The translations under genes were made by a program, and so were the position numbers. A stretch of 64,000 nucleotides of DNA, taken from Thermoactinospora rubra. GTDB taxonomy: Bacteria; Actinomycetota; Actinomycetes; Streptosporangiales; Streptosporangiaceae. The stretch covers positions 200,456 to 264,455 of the forward strand of contig NZ_KZ084330.1 of the NCBI RefSeq assembly GCF_002093975.1, read 5' to 3'. This document shows, piece by piece, positions 43,530 through 55,400 of this stretch. The notes below the pieces were generated by a model. The model saw nothing but the letters and a program-made list of their open reading frames with translations. It was not told where the DNA came from and searched no databases. Every line of letters begins with the position of its first letter. Positions within the stretch are counted from its first letter, which is position 1.

Positions 43530-44479
43530 GACTGAAGGTTCCTTCCCAGCCACGCCGCCGCGCCGGTGAGGGCGGGCTGCGGGGCCACGATCAGGGTGGT
43601 GGCGATGGCCGACAGGTAGCCGGTCGGACCGGCCTCGAAACGGGCGCGGAACTCGCCGGCCCGCACGCGCTCCACGATACGGGGCAGCACGCCGCCGCCC
43701 AGGTACACCCCGCCCCTGGCGCCCAGGGTGAGGGCGACGTTCCCGGCGAAGGTGCCCAGCATCGCGCAGAACACCTCGACCGTCTCGGCGCACAGCGAGT
43801 CGTCCAGCCGGGCGACGATGTCCGCCGCGGTCAGGCCGGGCTCCGTGGCCGGCTCCGGCACGCCGTTCACGGCCGCCAGCGCCCGGCGCAGCCGTACCAG
43901 GCCGGGCCCCGACAGCAGGTCCTCAGCCTCCACACGGGCCATCCCCTGCGCCTGCAGGGCGCGGACGATCTCGAGCTCCTTGGGCGTGGTGACCGGGACC
44001 GTCACGTGCCCACCCTCGCACGGCACCGGCACCCAGCCGCCGTCCGCGGGCACCAGACCCGCCACGCCCAGCCCGGTGCCGGGCCCGAGCACCGCCTTGA
44101 CGCCGTGCCCCGGCTCGGGGCCGCCCAGGCTCGCCAGGTCGCCCGGCTCCAGGTGCGGCAGGGAGGCGGCGAGCGCCTCGAAGTCGTTGATCAGCACGGC
44201 GTACGGCAGGCGCAGGTCCTCGACGCTGCCCGTCCAGTGGGCGTTGGTCAGCCTGTAGGCGTGGCCGTCCACCGGCCCGGCGACCGCCACGCACGCCGCG
44301 CCGGGGCGGACGCCGCCGAGGCGGCCGAGGTAGTCGGCCACGGCGTCGGGCAGCGTGGGGTAGTCGGCCACGGGCAGCACCCTGACGCCCGTGGGCCTGG
44401 CGCCGGGCTCCCGCACCAGGCCGAACCGCGCGTTGGTGCCGCCGATGTCGGCCACCAGCCACGGCAGCGTCGTGCTCAC
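43526..44479 (-). CDS. glk: Glucokinase (Glk, PF02685 type)
   Basis: This 317-residue enzyme phosphorylates glucose to glucose-6-phosphate. The ATP phosphate loop is [13 protein letters not shown] at the N-terminus, with [19 protein letters not shown] and [12 protein letters not shown] downstream, as in E. coli-type Glk and unlike ROK-type glucokinases. The GTG at 44479 has AGGGAGG 6 bases upstream and gives the usual short N-terminus. An ATG at 44527 overlapping the edd stop would add 16 residues. Its place in the ED operon links free glucose, for example from the alpha-glucosidases, directly to the ED route. Confidence 0.92.
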   Translation of the reverse strand: MSTTLPWLVADIGGTNARFGLVREPGARPTGVRVLPVADYPTLPDAVADYLGRLGGVRPGAACVAVAGPVDGHAYRLTNAHWTGSVEDLRLPYAVLINDFEALAASLPHLEPGDLASLGGPEPGHGVKAVLGPGTGLGVAGLVPADGGWVPVPCEGGHVTVPVTTPKELEIVRALQAQGMARVEAEDLLSGPGLVRLRRALAAVNGVPEPATEPGLTAADIVARLDDSLCAETVEVFCAMLGTFAGNVALTLGARGGVYLGGGVLPRIVERVRAGEFRARFEAGPTGYLSAIATTLIVAPQPALTGAAAWLGRNLQS

Positions 44480-44523
44480 CTCCGGCCTCCCTCGCGTGCT
44501 CGCCCGCACCGCCCCGGAAGGGC

Positions 44524-46421
44524 TCATCGGGCGGTCTCCGCGTGCGACGCCCCGGCCGGCGCCGCGAAGCCCAGGCCCGGGCCGTGGTCGGGCGACTCCG
44601 AGCCCGAGACCCCGAACACCGAGCCGCCGCGCTCGGCCGGGCCCGCCATGCGGCGGAAGGCCGCGAACAGCTCCCGGCCCGTGCCGATCCACTCCGCGTC
44701 GCTCAGGGCCCGCCCCTCGGGCGCCCGCCCCGACAGGTCGGCCAGCACCTCCAGCGTGCCCGCGGCCGAGTCCAGGCGGATGACGTCGCCGTCGCGCACG
44801 AGCGCGATGGGACCGCCGTCGGCCGCCTCCGGCGACAGGTGGATGGCCGCCGGCACCTTGCCCGACGCGCCCGACATGCGGCCGTCGGTCACGATCGCCA
44901 CCCGCTGGCCCCGGTCGAGCAGCACCGCCAGCGGCGGGGTGAGCTTGTGCAGCTCCGGCATGCCGTTCGCGGACGGCCCCTGGTAGCGGATGACCGCGAC
45001 GAAGTCCTGGCCGTCCAGCTCGCCCCGCTCGAAGGCGGCCAGCAGCTCCAGCTGGTCGTCGAAGACCTTGGCGGGCGCCTCGATCACCAGGTGCTCGGGC
45101 TTGACGGCCGAGACCTTGCTGACCGCGCGGCCGAGGTTGCCGTGCAGGATGTGGATGCCGCCGTCGGCCGCGAACGGGTCGGACACCGGCCGCAGCACCT
45201 CCGGGTCGGCCGGCCCGCCGGTGATCTCCTCCCAGACCAGCGCCCCCTCCTTCAGCGACGGCGCCGACCGGTAGTGGTCCAGCCCCCGCCCCGCCACGGT
45301 GAGCACGTCGCGGTGCAGCAGCCCGGCGTCCAGCAGGTCGCCGATGAGCACCTGCAGCCCGCCCGCGTCGCGGAACTGGTTCACATCCGCCTGCCCGTTG
45401 GGGTAGACGCGCGCCAGCAGCGGCACGGCCTTCGACAGCGCGGCCATGTCGTCCCAGGTGAGCACGATGCCCGCGGCGGCGGCCATGGCGACCAGGTGCA
45501 GGGTGTGGTTGGTGGACCCGCCGGTGGCCAGCAGCGCGACGCAGGCGTTGACGATCGCCTTCTCGTCCACGACCTCGCCGATCGGCGTGTACTCCGGGCC
45601 GTGGGCCGTCAGCCGCACGACCCGCTCGCCCGCGGCGGCGGTCAGCGCGTGCCGCAGCTCGGTGTGCGGGTTGACGAAGGTCGCGCCGGGCAGGTGCAGG
45701 CCCATGACCTCCATCAGCACCTGGTTGGAGTTGGCGGTGCCGTAGAAGGTGCAGGTGCCGGGGGAGTGGTAGGACCTGGCCTCGGCGTCCAGGAGCTCCT
45801 CGCGCCCGACCAGGCCCTCGGCGTACTTCTGCCGCGTCCTGGCCTTGACCTTGTTGGGCAGGCCGGAGGTCATCGGCCCGGCGGGCACGAACACGGCCGG
45901 CAGGTGCCCGAAGTGCAGCGCGCCGATCAGCAGGCCGGGCACGATCTTGTCGCACACGCCCAGCAGCAGCGCGGCGTCGAACATGTCGTGCGACAGCGCG
46001 ATCGCGGTGGCCATGGCGATCACGTCGCGGCTGTAGAGGGACAGCTCCATGCCGGGACGGCCCTGGGTGATGCCGTCGCACATGGCCGGCACGCCGCCCG
46101 CGACCTGCGCGACGCCGCCCGCCCGCCGTACCGCGGCCTTCAGCTCCGGCGGGTAGGTCTCATACGGCTGGTGCGCCGACAGCATGTCGTTGTAGCTGGT
46201 CACGATCGCCACGCCGGGCTTGGCCGTGCCCCGCAGGGCCGGCTTGTCCTCGGCGGGCGCGGCGGCGAAGCCGTGTGCCAGGTTCGCGCAGCCCAGGTGG
46301 GAGCGCGCGGGCCCGCGCTCGCGCAGCCGCTCGCCCTCGCGGCGGATCCGCTCCAGGTAGGCGGTACGGCTGGCGCGGCTGCGCGCGGCGATGCGCTCGG
46401 TGACGTCCAGGATCGTCGGGT

Positions 46422-46425
<4 letters not shown>
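44524..46425 (-). CDS. edd: Phosphogluconate dehydratase
   Basis: This 633-residue iron-sulphur dehydratase of the IlvD/Edd family converts 6-phosphogluconate to KDPG. Candidate cluster cysteines are in [20 protein letters not shown] and [14 protein letters not shown]. The C-terminal [22 protein letters not shown] is the family signature. Length (about 600-635) is typical for Edd and longer than IlvD. The GTG at 46425 overlaps the zwf stop by GTGA, so translation is probably coupled. Confidence 0.95.
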
Positions 46426-47882
<1,457 letters not shown>

Positions 47883-47920
47883 GTGGCCTCCAAGTCAGAT
47901 CGGGCAGAACGGACAGTAGC

Positions 47921-48010
47921 CGGACTTAAGGTCCGACACAACCCGAGTTTTGTATGTTGAGATACATAAGCCATGACTTTTCATTACTTAGGTGTCTGTG
48001 GTTTACTAAG
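47921..48010. promoter_or_regulatory. Divergent zwf/ROK control region with inverted repeats
   Basis: Within this AT-rich gap, CGGAC/GTCCG around TTAAG (47921-47935), TGTAT/ATACA (47951-47966) and TTACTTAGG with TTTACTAAG (47984-48010) are visible. Any may be the ROK operator. TTTACT at 48002 is a possible -10 for a leaderless ROK transcript. Confidence 0.5.
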
Positions 48011-48013
48011 CCG

Positions 48014-49210
48014 ATGTCTCGACGTACCGCCGCGCTCGCCACGACCGGCGAGGTGCTGCACCTGATCCGCTCGGGTGAGGCCGTCACGCGCGCGGACATC
48101 GGCCGCGTGACCGGGCTGTCCCGCCCAGCCGTGTCGCTGCGAGTCGGCGAGCTGCTGGAGCGCGGGCTCGTCGTGGAGCGCACCGACGCCCCCTCCACCG
48201 GCGGCCGTCCGCCCGTCCGCCTGGAGTTCAACGCCGCCGGGGGCGTGGTGCTGGTCGCCTCGCTCGGCGCGAGCCGTACCAGAGTGGCCGTCTGCGACCT
48301 GGCCGGGCGCGAGCTGGCCGGGCGGGGCTTCGCCATCGACGTGGAGCAGGGCCCCGACGTGGTGCTGCCGCTGCTCATGGACACCTGGGAGGAACTGCTC
48401 GGCGATCGGCCGCGCTCCATGGTCAGGGGCGTGGGCATGGGCGTGCCCGCCACGGTCGAGTTCGCCAAGGGCCGCACCGAGAGCGTCCGCGTGATGGCCA
48501 GCTGGACCGGCGTGGTGATCCCGCCGATCGTCCAGGAGCGCTTCCCCGTGCCCGTGCTGGTCGACAACGACGTGAACGTGCTGGCCATCGGCGAGCACCG
48601 CGGCGTCTACGCCGGGATGGCCGACGACCTGCTGTTCGTGAAGATCTCCACGCGCATCGGCTCGGGCATCGTGGCGGGCGGGCGGATCCTGCGCGGCGCG
48701 CTCGGCGCGGCGGGGGAGATCGGCCACATCCCGGTCAAGGACGGCGGCGGCGTGCTGTGCCGGTGCGGCAACGTCGACTGCGTCGACTCCGTCGCCAGCG
48801 GTACGGCCCTGCTGCGCGACCTGCGCAAGGCGGGCAAGGACGTCAAGGACATCGACGACGTCACCGCCCTGGTGCGGGCGGGCGACGCCGAGACGATGGC
48901 CATGGTGCGCGAGGCCGGCCGCCGCATCGGCGAGGTGCTCGCGGGCGCGGTCAACATCCTCAACCCGGCCGTGGTCGTGCTCGGCGGCGACGTGGCCGAG
49001 GCGTTCGCGTCGCTGGTGTCCAGCATCCGCGAGGTGGTCTACCGGCGTGGCACCGCGTTGGCCACGCGCAGCCTGCGCATCGAGCCCAGCCGCCTGGGCG
49101 CCGCCGCCGGCATCAGCGGGTGCGCGGTCATGGTGCTCGACCGCGTGCTGTCGCCGGAGGCCGTCGACGAGAGCCTCGCCAGGGGTACGGCGGCGCCGTC
49201 CGGGATCTAG
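48014..49210 (+). CDS. ROK-family transcriptional regulator of the ED operon (inferred)
   Basis: This 398-residue protein has an N-terminal winged helix (GEAVTRADIGRVTGLSRPAVSLRV) and a ROK domain with the zinc site CRCGNVDCVDSVASG and GEIGHIPV. The usual nucleotide motif is degenerate (VASLGASRTRVAVCD), favouring a regulator over a kinase. The ATG at 48014 lacks a ribosome site; translation from a leaderless mRNA is plausible. A longer upstream GTG/ATG frame exists but covers the promoter. It is divergent from zwf-edd-glk-eda, so it probably controls that operon in response to a sugar or sugar phosphate. It is a paralogue of the ROK gene at 2365. Confidence 0.9.
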   Translation: MSRRTAALATTGEVLHLIRSGEAVTRADIGRVTGLSRPAVSLRVGELLERGLVVERTDAPSTGGRPPVRLEFNAAGGVVLVASLGASRTRVAVCDLAGRELAGRGFAIDVEQGPDVVLPLLMDTWEELLGDRPRSMVRGVGMGVPATVEFAKGRTESVRVMASWTGVVIPPIVQERFPVPVLVDNDVNVLAIGEHRGVYAGMADDLLFVKISTRIGSGIVAGGRILRGALGAAGEIGHIPVKDGGGVLCRCGNVDCVDSVASGTALLRDLRKAGKDVKDIDDVTALVRAGDAETMAMVREAGRRIGEVLAGAVNILNPAVVVLGGDVAEAFASLVSSIREVVYRRGTALATRSLRIEPSRLGAAAGISGCAVMVLDRVLSPEAVDESLARGTAAPSGI

Positions 49211-49229
49211 CGGGATCCAGCGGTACGGC

Positions 49230-49263
49230 GGGCCCCGGCCCGGACCGCGGTCCGGCCCGGGCC
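49230..49263. terminator. GC-rich hairpin between convergent ROK and DyP genes
   Basis: An inner perfect palindrome CGGACCGCGGTCCG (49241-49254) extends outward imperfectly through GGCC-rich arms. It lies directly between two convergent stop codons. Confidence 0.7.
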
Positions 49264-49269
49264 GCGACC

Positions 49270-50484
49270 CTAGCCGAGCAGCGTCTCGCCGATCCAGCCG
49301 CCCTCGGCGCAACCCGGCGGGATCGCGAACACCGCCGAGCCGACCGGCCTGGTCCACTGGTTCAGCAGATCGGCCTCGGCCAGGCGGCGCTGGACCGGGA
49401 CGAACTGCCGCTCCACGTCGGCCTGGTAGGCGGCGAACAGCAGCCCGACCTCGCCGTCGGCCTCCTCGTAGGAGTACGGCCTGCGGAACATCCGCAGCCC
49501 CGGGTCCGCGACGTGGGCGCGGCGGATGTGCGCCTCCTGCGCGATCACCGGGAAGCCGAGCCCGTTCACGGCGGCGTAGTCGGGCGGATCGTGCTCGCGC
49601 GTGCCGGTGAGCGGCGCGCCGCTGTCCAGCCGCCGCCCCACCGCGAACTCCTTGGCGCCGGTGTCGGCGGCGTCCCAGTCGTCCATGAGCATCTCGATGC
49701 GGCGCAGCACGAGCATGGTGCCGCCGCGCAGCGGGCCCTCGCGGATCCAGACGGCCCGGTCGAAGTCCGGCGTGCCCGGCCGGGGGTTGACCGTGCCGTC
49801 GAGCTGGCCCATCAGGTTGCGATGGGTGTGGCCCGGCCGCTGCGTCGCCTGGCGGAAGCCGCGCTGGAGCCACTTGACCGTGGCGAAGGCACGGGTGTCC
49901 TTCCTGACCATGCGGACGGCGTGGGCGAGCGTCACCGGGTCGTCGCAGCACAGCTGCACCAGCAGGTCGCCGCCGGACCAGCGGTCCCGGAGGCGGTCGA
50001 CCGGGAAGCGGGGCAGCGGGGCGGGGCCGCCGGGGAGTCCGGCGGCCTGGAAGAACCCGGGACCGAACCCGAAGGTGACGGTCAGCCTGGCGGGAAGGGC
50101 GGCCAGTCCGGGCTCGGTGTCGCCGAGGGCCGGGCGCCCCTGGGTGAGGCGCCCGGCGTCGTCGGTGAGCAGCCGCATCAGGCGGCGCAGGTGGTCCCGT
50201 GTGGTGCCCCGGCGCAGGGACAGGCCGAGGAAGGCGGCGTGCGCCTGCGGCGTGGTCGCCACCCCGGCCTGGTGCTCGCCGTGGAAGGATTCCACGGCCC
50301 GCCCCGGCTCCCCGGCTCCCGGCTGATCCTCGGACCGCGCTGGCTGGACGGCCTGCCCTCGCCCCGGTTCGGCGGCCCGGTCGGCGGGGGAGCAGCCGGC
50401 CAGCGTCCCGGCCCCCACGACCGCGAGGCCGCCCGCGAGGAGCCGCCGGCGCCCGATCTCCGCCACGGCGAAGGGCCCGCCCAT
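49270..50484 (-). CDS. Tat-exported DyP-type heme peroxidase (EfeB/DtpA-like)
   Basis: This 404-residue dye-decolourising peroxidase has a twin-arginine signal (EIGRRRLLAGG) that also ends in a lipobox-like LAGC. The DyP hallmark GxxDG is seen as GQLDGTVNP near residue 225. The proximal heme ligand is probably His in EAHIRRAHVAD, with Arg following. The ATG at 50484 has GGTGAG 6 bases upstream, while the ATG at 50499 does not, so the later start is chosen. It overlaps or abuts a PCuAC chaperone gene. This pairing recalls the streptomycete DtpA-ECuC copper locus that serves radical-copper oxidase maturation. Confidence 0.92.
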   Translation of the reverse strand: MGGPFAVAEIGRRRLLAGGLAVVGAGTLAGCSPADRAAEPGRGQAVQPARSEDQPGAGEPGRAVESFHGEHQAGVATTPQAHAAFLGLSLRRGTTRDHLRRLMRLLTDDAGRLTQGRPALGDTEPGLAALPARLTVTFGFGPGFFQAAGLPGGPAPLPRFPVDRLRDRWSGGDLLVQLCCDDPVTLAHAVRMVRKDTRAFATVKWLQRGFRQATQRPGHTHRNLMGQLDGTVNPRPGTPDFDRAVWIREGPLRGGTMLVLRRIEMLMDDWDAADTGAKEFAVGRRLDSGAPLTGTREHDPPDYAAVNGLGFPVIAQEAHIRRAHVADPGLRMFRRPYSYEEADGEVGLLFAAYQADVERQFVPVQRRLAEADLLNQWTRPVGSAVFAIPPGCAEGGWIGETLLG

Positions 50485-50491
50485 GGGAAGC

Positions 50492-51046
50492 TCACCCATG
50501 GCCGGGGTGGTAGGTCTCGTTCGCGCCGGCGAAGTCCTTGGCCACGGCGGTGAACCGCAGCGTGGACCCGTCCCCCAGCCGGAGGGTGAACGGCACCTCG
50601 CCGCCGGGCTCGATGGGCCGCCGCACGTCCATGAGCATGATGTGGTTGCCGCCGGGCTCCAGCTTGAGCGAGCCGCGCGCCGGGACCACGAAGCCGCCCT
50701 GCTTGGGGCGCATCACCATCTTGCCGCCGTCCTCCACGGTCTCGTGCAGCTCCACCTCCGGCGAGGCGGGGGTGGCGGCCGAGACCACGGTGATCGGAGC
50801 GTCGGTGCTGTTCACGAGCGTGCCGAAGGCGGCGCTCATGCCCTTGCCCGCGGCCTTCACCCAGGGGTCGGTGATCGTGAGGGCGCCGGCGGGGGAAGGG
50901 GCGGGGGAGGAGGGGGCGACGGGCTGGGCGGAGGGCTGCCCGGAGCCGCAGGCGGACAGGCAGGCGGACAGAGCCAGCGCCGCGCACGCGGCGGCGGTAC
51001 GGCTCACGACGGTACGGCTCACGACGGCATGACGAAGAAGCTTCAC
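50492..51046 (-). CDS. Periplasmic-type copper chaperone PCu(A)C lipoprotein (ECuC-like)
   Basis: This 184-residue extracytoplasmic copper chaperone starts at a GTG with a lipoprotein-like signal (LALSACLSACGSG). The copper-binding signature runs from HETVEDGGKMVMRP to NHIMLMD, the H-M...HxM set typical of PCuAC. It should deliver Cu(I) to secreted cuproenzymes. The gene is directly upstream of the DyP peroxidase with end/start overlap. The signal peptide contains a 15-bp in-frame duplication encoding VVSRT twice (50996-51025). Confidence 0.92.
   Translation of the reverse strand: MKLLRHAVVSRTVVSRTAAACAALALSACLSACGSGQPSAQPVAPSSPAPSPAGALTITDPWVKAAGKGMSAAFGTLVNSTDAPITVVSAATPASPEVELHETVEDGGKMVMRPKQGGFVVPARGSLKLEPGGNHIMLMDVRRPIEPGGEVPFTLRLGDGSTLRFTAVAKDFAGANETYHPGHG
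50996..51025. repeat. 15-bp tandem duplication in the chaperone signal peptide
   Basis: GGTACGGCTCACGAC occurs twice in tandem and encodes VVSRTVVSRT on the minus strand. The reading frame is kept. Confidence 0.93.
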
Positions 51047-51121
51047 GAGAACGTCTCTCCTTGACGAAGAAAGGCATGACGGAAGGGCGCCCGTCTCCGT
51101 GGGGAGCGGGGCGCGGACTGG

Positions 51122-51673
51122 TCAGGCGGCGGGAGAGACGGGCGGGGCTCGACCGTTGACGGTGTGCCGGAGCAGCGCCGGGCGCGGGATGTTCGGCTCA
51201 GGCGCGGGGACCGCGTAGAAGGGGACGGGCGGCGGCTCGGGCCAGACGAGGCTCAGCCGTACCAGCATCCGCCGCACGAGGCTCCACAGCGCCGCCTCGC
51301 CGCGGGCCAGCCACAGCGCGGTCAGGGCGACGGCCCAGCCGTGGGCGGCCAGCATGCCGAGCCCCGGCACCAGCCCCGCGTGGGCGTGGCCGCTCAAGGC
51401 TGTGGGCTCGGCGGCGTGGGCGAGCGAGAACAGCAGGTGGAGTACGGCCTGCAGGACGGCCAGCAACGCCACCGTGGCGGGGTAGCCGCGCTCGCGGGCG
51501 GCGGCGGGCACGGCGGCCAGCCACGAGGCGGCGAACGCCGCCGCGGCCACGGGCAGCCCTACGTCCCCGCCTCCGAACCGGTGCGCCAGCAGGCCCAGCA
51601 CCGTGCACACGGCGGCGAACGCCGCGGCGCGGGCGAGGCGGAAGGGCACGGAGGCGGGCATCGCGGGAATCAT
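51122..51673 (-). CDS. Integral membrane protein next to the copper chaperone
   Basis: This 183-residue protein has about four hydrophobic segments (roughly residues 12-30, 40-57, 65-85 and 100-122) and a Pro-rich cytoplasmic or exposed tail. Histidines cluster in LHLLFSLAHAAEPTALSGHAHAG, between segments 3 and 4. I do not recognise a named family. Being immediately upstream of and codirectional with the PCuAC-DyP pair, it may take part in copper handling, which is inference. The ATG at 51673 gives a natural basic-then-hydrophobic N-terminus. Confidence 0.75.
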   Translation of the reverse strand: MIPAMPASVPFRLARAAAFAAVCTVLGLLAHRFGGGDVGLPVAAAAFAASWLAAVPAAARERGYPATVALLAVLQAVLHLLFSLAHAAEPTALSGHAHAGLVPGLGMLAAHGWAVALTALWLARGEAALWSLVRRMLVRLSLVWPEPPPVPFYAVPAPEPNIPRPALLRHTVNGRAPPVSPAA

Positions 51674-51782
51674 CCCACGCGCCGCACGCGGTCAGGAAAG
51701 CACCCTCACGGCTGATCGTCCGCAGAGCCGGGCACGGAAGGCCCACCGGCGCCCTCCACCGCTCCCGCCGGACGCGAACGGG

Positions 51783-52361
51783 TCACCGGTCCGAGTCGTG
51801 GGCGTGGCCCGGCGGCTTGGTCTTGTCCGGGTGCTTGGTCTTGCCGGGCGGCGCCGGCTTGCCCGTCGGCTCCGCGGAGGGCGGGTCGTCCTGGCCCGCC
51901 GTGGAGGCGTCCGGCGTGCTTTCCGGGTGGTGCCGGGTGGACGGGCTCGGGGCGGGCGTGCCGGACGGTTGCCGGGTGGGCGGCGCGGTGACGCCGGACC
52001 GGGGCTTGGAGGTCGAGGCCGGTGTGTCGGGCTTGACGGTCCTGGCCGGCTCGCCGGTCCTGGCGGTTCTGCCGGGCACGGTGGGCTTGGTGGGCGTCGG
52101 GGAGGCGGCGGGGGAAGGCGGCGGTGTGGCGGGGCGGGCCTGCCGCTGCTCGGGCGTCAGCACCGGCACCGCGCCGGTCCCGGATCCGCCCAGCCAGCGG
52201 GCGGTGGAACGGGCGGTGTCCATGAGCACTCCGCCGACGAGGATCGCGGCCCCGGCCAGCATGAGCGTGCCGGCGAGGAGGGCGATCGCCATCAGGGCGC
52301 GCCTGCGCCGGTCGCCCTGGCCGGCGACGGCGGGGCCGTCCGTGGGGGAGTCCTCGATCAC
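51783..52361 (-). CDS. Single-pass membrane protein with Pro/Thr-rich tail
   Basis: This 192-residue protein starts at a GTG. A basic cytoplasmic N-terminus (GDRRRR) precedes one transmembrane helix (about residues 23-47). The remaining 145 residues are rich in Pro, Thr, Ser and Ala, with a charged His/Lys/Asp-rich end (PPGKTKHPDKTKPPGHAHDSD). No domain is recognised. The tail looks extracytoplasmic and could span the wall. It is separated from the copper genes by about 110 bp and diverges from the M14 peptidase. Confidence 0.7.
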   Translation of the reverse strand: MIEDSPTDGPAVAGQGDRRRRALMAIALLAGTLMLAGAAILVGGVLMDTARSTARWLGGSGTGAVPVLTPEQRQARPATPPPSPAASPTPTKPTVPGRTARTGEPARTVKPDTPASTSKPRSGVTAPPTRQPSGTPAPSPSTRHHPESTPDASTAGQDDPPSAEPTGKPAPPGKTKHPDKTKPPGHAHDSDR

Positions 52362-52488
52362 AGCCTGCCATGGTAGTGACAGGTGAAAATTTGACCAGCC
52401 TTTGCGCCGGAAGTGGCGAAAATCTGTGAAAAATCGTGATCAATGAGGATTCGTTGACAGGCGCCGCGGTCGAGCGGAGAAATGACGC

Positions 52489-55400
52489 ATGAAACGCTTC
52501 TCCCTCGCAGCAGCCTCACTCCTGTTATGCGGGGCACTCGTCTCCCTCCCCTCCGCACCCGCCGCCGCCGAGCCCCCCGAGGCGACCGGTCCCAAGGTCT
52601 ACACCGCCGAGATCACCCCCGACCAGCTCGGCCTCCTCCAGCAGGAGGCCGTCGACCGCGAGGATGTCACCACGACCGCGGCCGAGGGCGGCAAGGTCCG
52701 CCTGACGATCATCCTCAACGAGATCATCGCCGACAAGCTCCGCAAGCAGGGCATCGACCTGAGGGAGCAGGCGCCCGTCCAGGCCAGGGCCAGGGCCGCG
52801 GCCACGGTCTTCCGCCCCTACAGCGGCCCCGGCAACATCCGCGAGGAGCTGCTGAAGGCCGCCGCCGACCACCCGCTCATCGCCAAGGCCGTCGACATCG
52901 GCACCACGCTGCAGGGCAAGCCCATCACCGCCGTCCGCGTGACGCTCGGCGCCCGGGCGCTGCCCGACCGCGTCAAGCCCGCCGTCGTCTACCAGGCCGC
53001 CCAGCACGCCCGCGAGTGGATCACCCCCGAGATGGTCCGCCGCCTCATGCACCACTACCTGGACAACTACGGCAAGGACCGGGAGATCACCAAGCTGGTC
53101 AACACGGTCGACCTGTGGTTCGTCCCGGTGGTCAACGTCGACGGCTACGACCACACCTTCACCTCCCCCGACACCCGGCTGTGGCGCAAGAACCTGCGCG
53201 ACAACGACGGCGACGGCGTCCTGGAGACCGGCGAGGGCGTGGACCTGAACCGGAACTTCCCCAACAGGTGGGGCTACGACAACGAGGGCTCCTCGCCGGT
53301 GCCCGCCTCCGAGACCTTCCGCGGTACGGCTCCCGCCTCCGAGCCGGAGACCAAGGCCCAGATCGCCCTCATCGAGCGGGTGCGCCCCAAGTTCGTCATC
53401 AACTGGCACTCGGCCGCCGAGCTGCTGCTGCACGGCGTCGGCTGGCAGTTCTACACCCCCAGCCCCGACGACCTGATCCACGACGCGATCCTGGGCGACG
53501 CGGCCAAGCCCGCGGTGCCCGGCTACGTGCCCGAGATCGGGGCCCAGCTGTACACGACCAACGGCGAGACCGACGGGCACTTCGAGAACGCCTACGGCGC
53601 GCTAACCCAGACGCCGGAGATGTCCACCTGCCGCACCGTCTCGCTGATCGACCCGGACGACCCGTGGCGGCCGGAGGACTGCGTGAGCGGCTTCCACTTC
53701 CCCGACGACGAGAAGCTCGTCGCCGCCGAGGTCGCCAAGAACATCCCGTACGCGCTGTCGGTGGCCAAGTCCGCCCACCGGCCCGACCGGCCCGTCTCGG
53801 CGGTCGGCCGCACGGTCCCCGACATCGACCCCGACGAGTTCGCCGTCTCCTACAGCGGCGACCAGCAGGTGGCCGCCCTCATCCGCCGCTCGCTGCCGGT
53901 CAAGCTGCTGCACTACCGGATCAACGGCGGCCGCACCCACACCGTACCGGTGCGGGAGTGGAAGGGCGGCGAGCGCTACGGCGACGAGTTCGACACCTAC
54001 TTCGCCGAGTACCGCGGCACGGTCCGCGGCCAGAAGCCCGGCGACAAGGTCGAGGTGTGGTTCACCGCCGCGACCGCCAAGAGCCCGCGCTTCGCCTACA
54101 CCGTGCGCGACCTGGCCGGGGCGCAGGTGCTGGTGGTGGCCGACGAGGACTACAAGGGCGTCAACCCCGCCTACCCGCCCACGGTGACCGCGCCCAAGTA
54201 CGCCCGGCAGTACGTCGACGCCCTGGCCGCCGCCGGGCGCAAGGCGCTGGTGTGGGACGTCGACGCCGACGGCGTGCCGCACCACCTGGGCGCGCTGTCG
54301 CACTTCAAGGGCGTGGTGTGGTACCTGGGCGACAACCGGCTCACCCAGGACGCGGCCGACGAGACGATCACGGTGTTCGGCACGCCGCGGCGCGACGCCC
54401 AGGTGGCCGACCGGGCCTTCCACCTCACGCTGGCGCTGCGCGACTACCTCAACGAGGGCGGCAAGCTGCTGTACGCGGGGGAGACGGCCGCCTACTTCGG
54501 CTCGGTGATGACCGGCGGCATCTACTACGGCCTGAAGGGCTTCCCCGACAAGCCCTGCGTGGTGACCATCAGCACCCGCGACGACTGCGAGACCCTGTCC
54601 AACGACTTCGCGCAGTACTGGCTGGGCGTCTCCGGCCGCAGCGCCGTCAACGCCCCCACCGGCGTGGAGGGCACCGGCACGCCGCTGACGGGCGCCACCG
54701 GGGCCTTCGCGGCCGCCGGCGACAACCCGCTCAACGAGGCCGGCAACTTCACCGTCACCAGCACGCTGCTCAACGAGCGGGACTTCCCGCTGTTCAAGAG
54801 CTGGCCCGCGGCCATCTACCAGGGCAGGACCGGGCCGTTCGAGCCGGTCGAGGGCAAGTGGTACGCCGCGGCGCGGCACGTCAACTACGCCTACAGCCGC
54901 CTGGTGCGCACGATCGACCTGACCGGCGTCAGCGCGGCCCAGGCGCCCAAGCTGGAGGCGCAGCTGTCCTACAACACCGAGGCGAACTTCGACCACGTGC
55001 TGGTCGAGGCGCACACGGCGGGCGCGGAGGACTGGGTGACGCTGCCGGATCTGGGCGGCGGCACCACCACCCAGGTGCCGGCCGAGTGCGAGCAGGGCTA
55101 CTACCTGGCCGCGCACCCGCAGCTGCTGAAGTACCTCACCCCCGGCGACCCGTGCACGGCCAAGAGCTGGAACGCCTTCACCGGCAACTCCGGCGGCTGG
55201 AAGAAGGTCGCCTTCGACCTGTCGGCCTACGCCGGCAAGAAGGTGGAGGTGTCCATCAGCTACGTGGCCGACCCGGGCACCGGCTTCCAGGGCGCGTTCG
55301 TGGACGACACCAAGGTGACGACCACAGGCGGCACGCTGGACGCCGAGGGCTTCGAGACCGGCCTCGGCCCCTGGACGGTCCCCGGCCCGCCGCCGGGCAG

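Noticed and set aside
49211..49269. Origin or attachment site in the GC-rich palindrome
   Set aside because: It lies between two convergent stops with no integrase or DnaA-box-like repeats; a terminator is the simpler reading.
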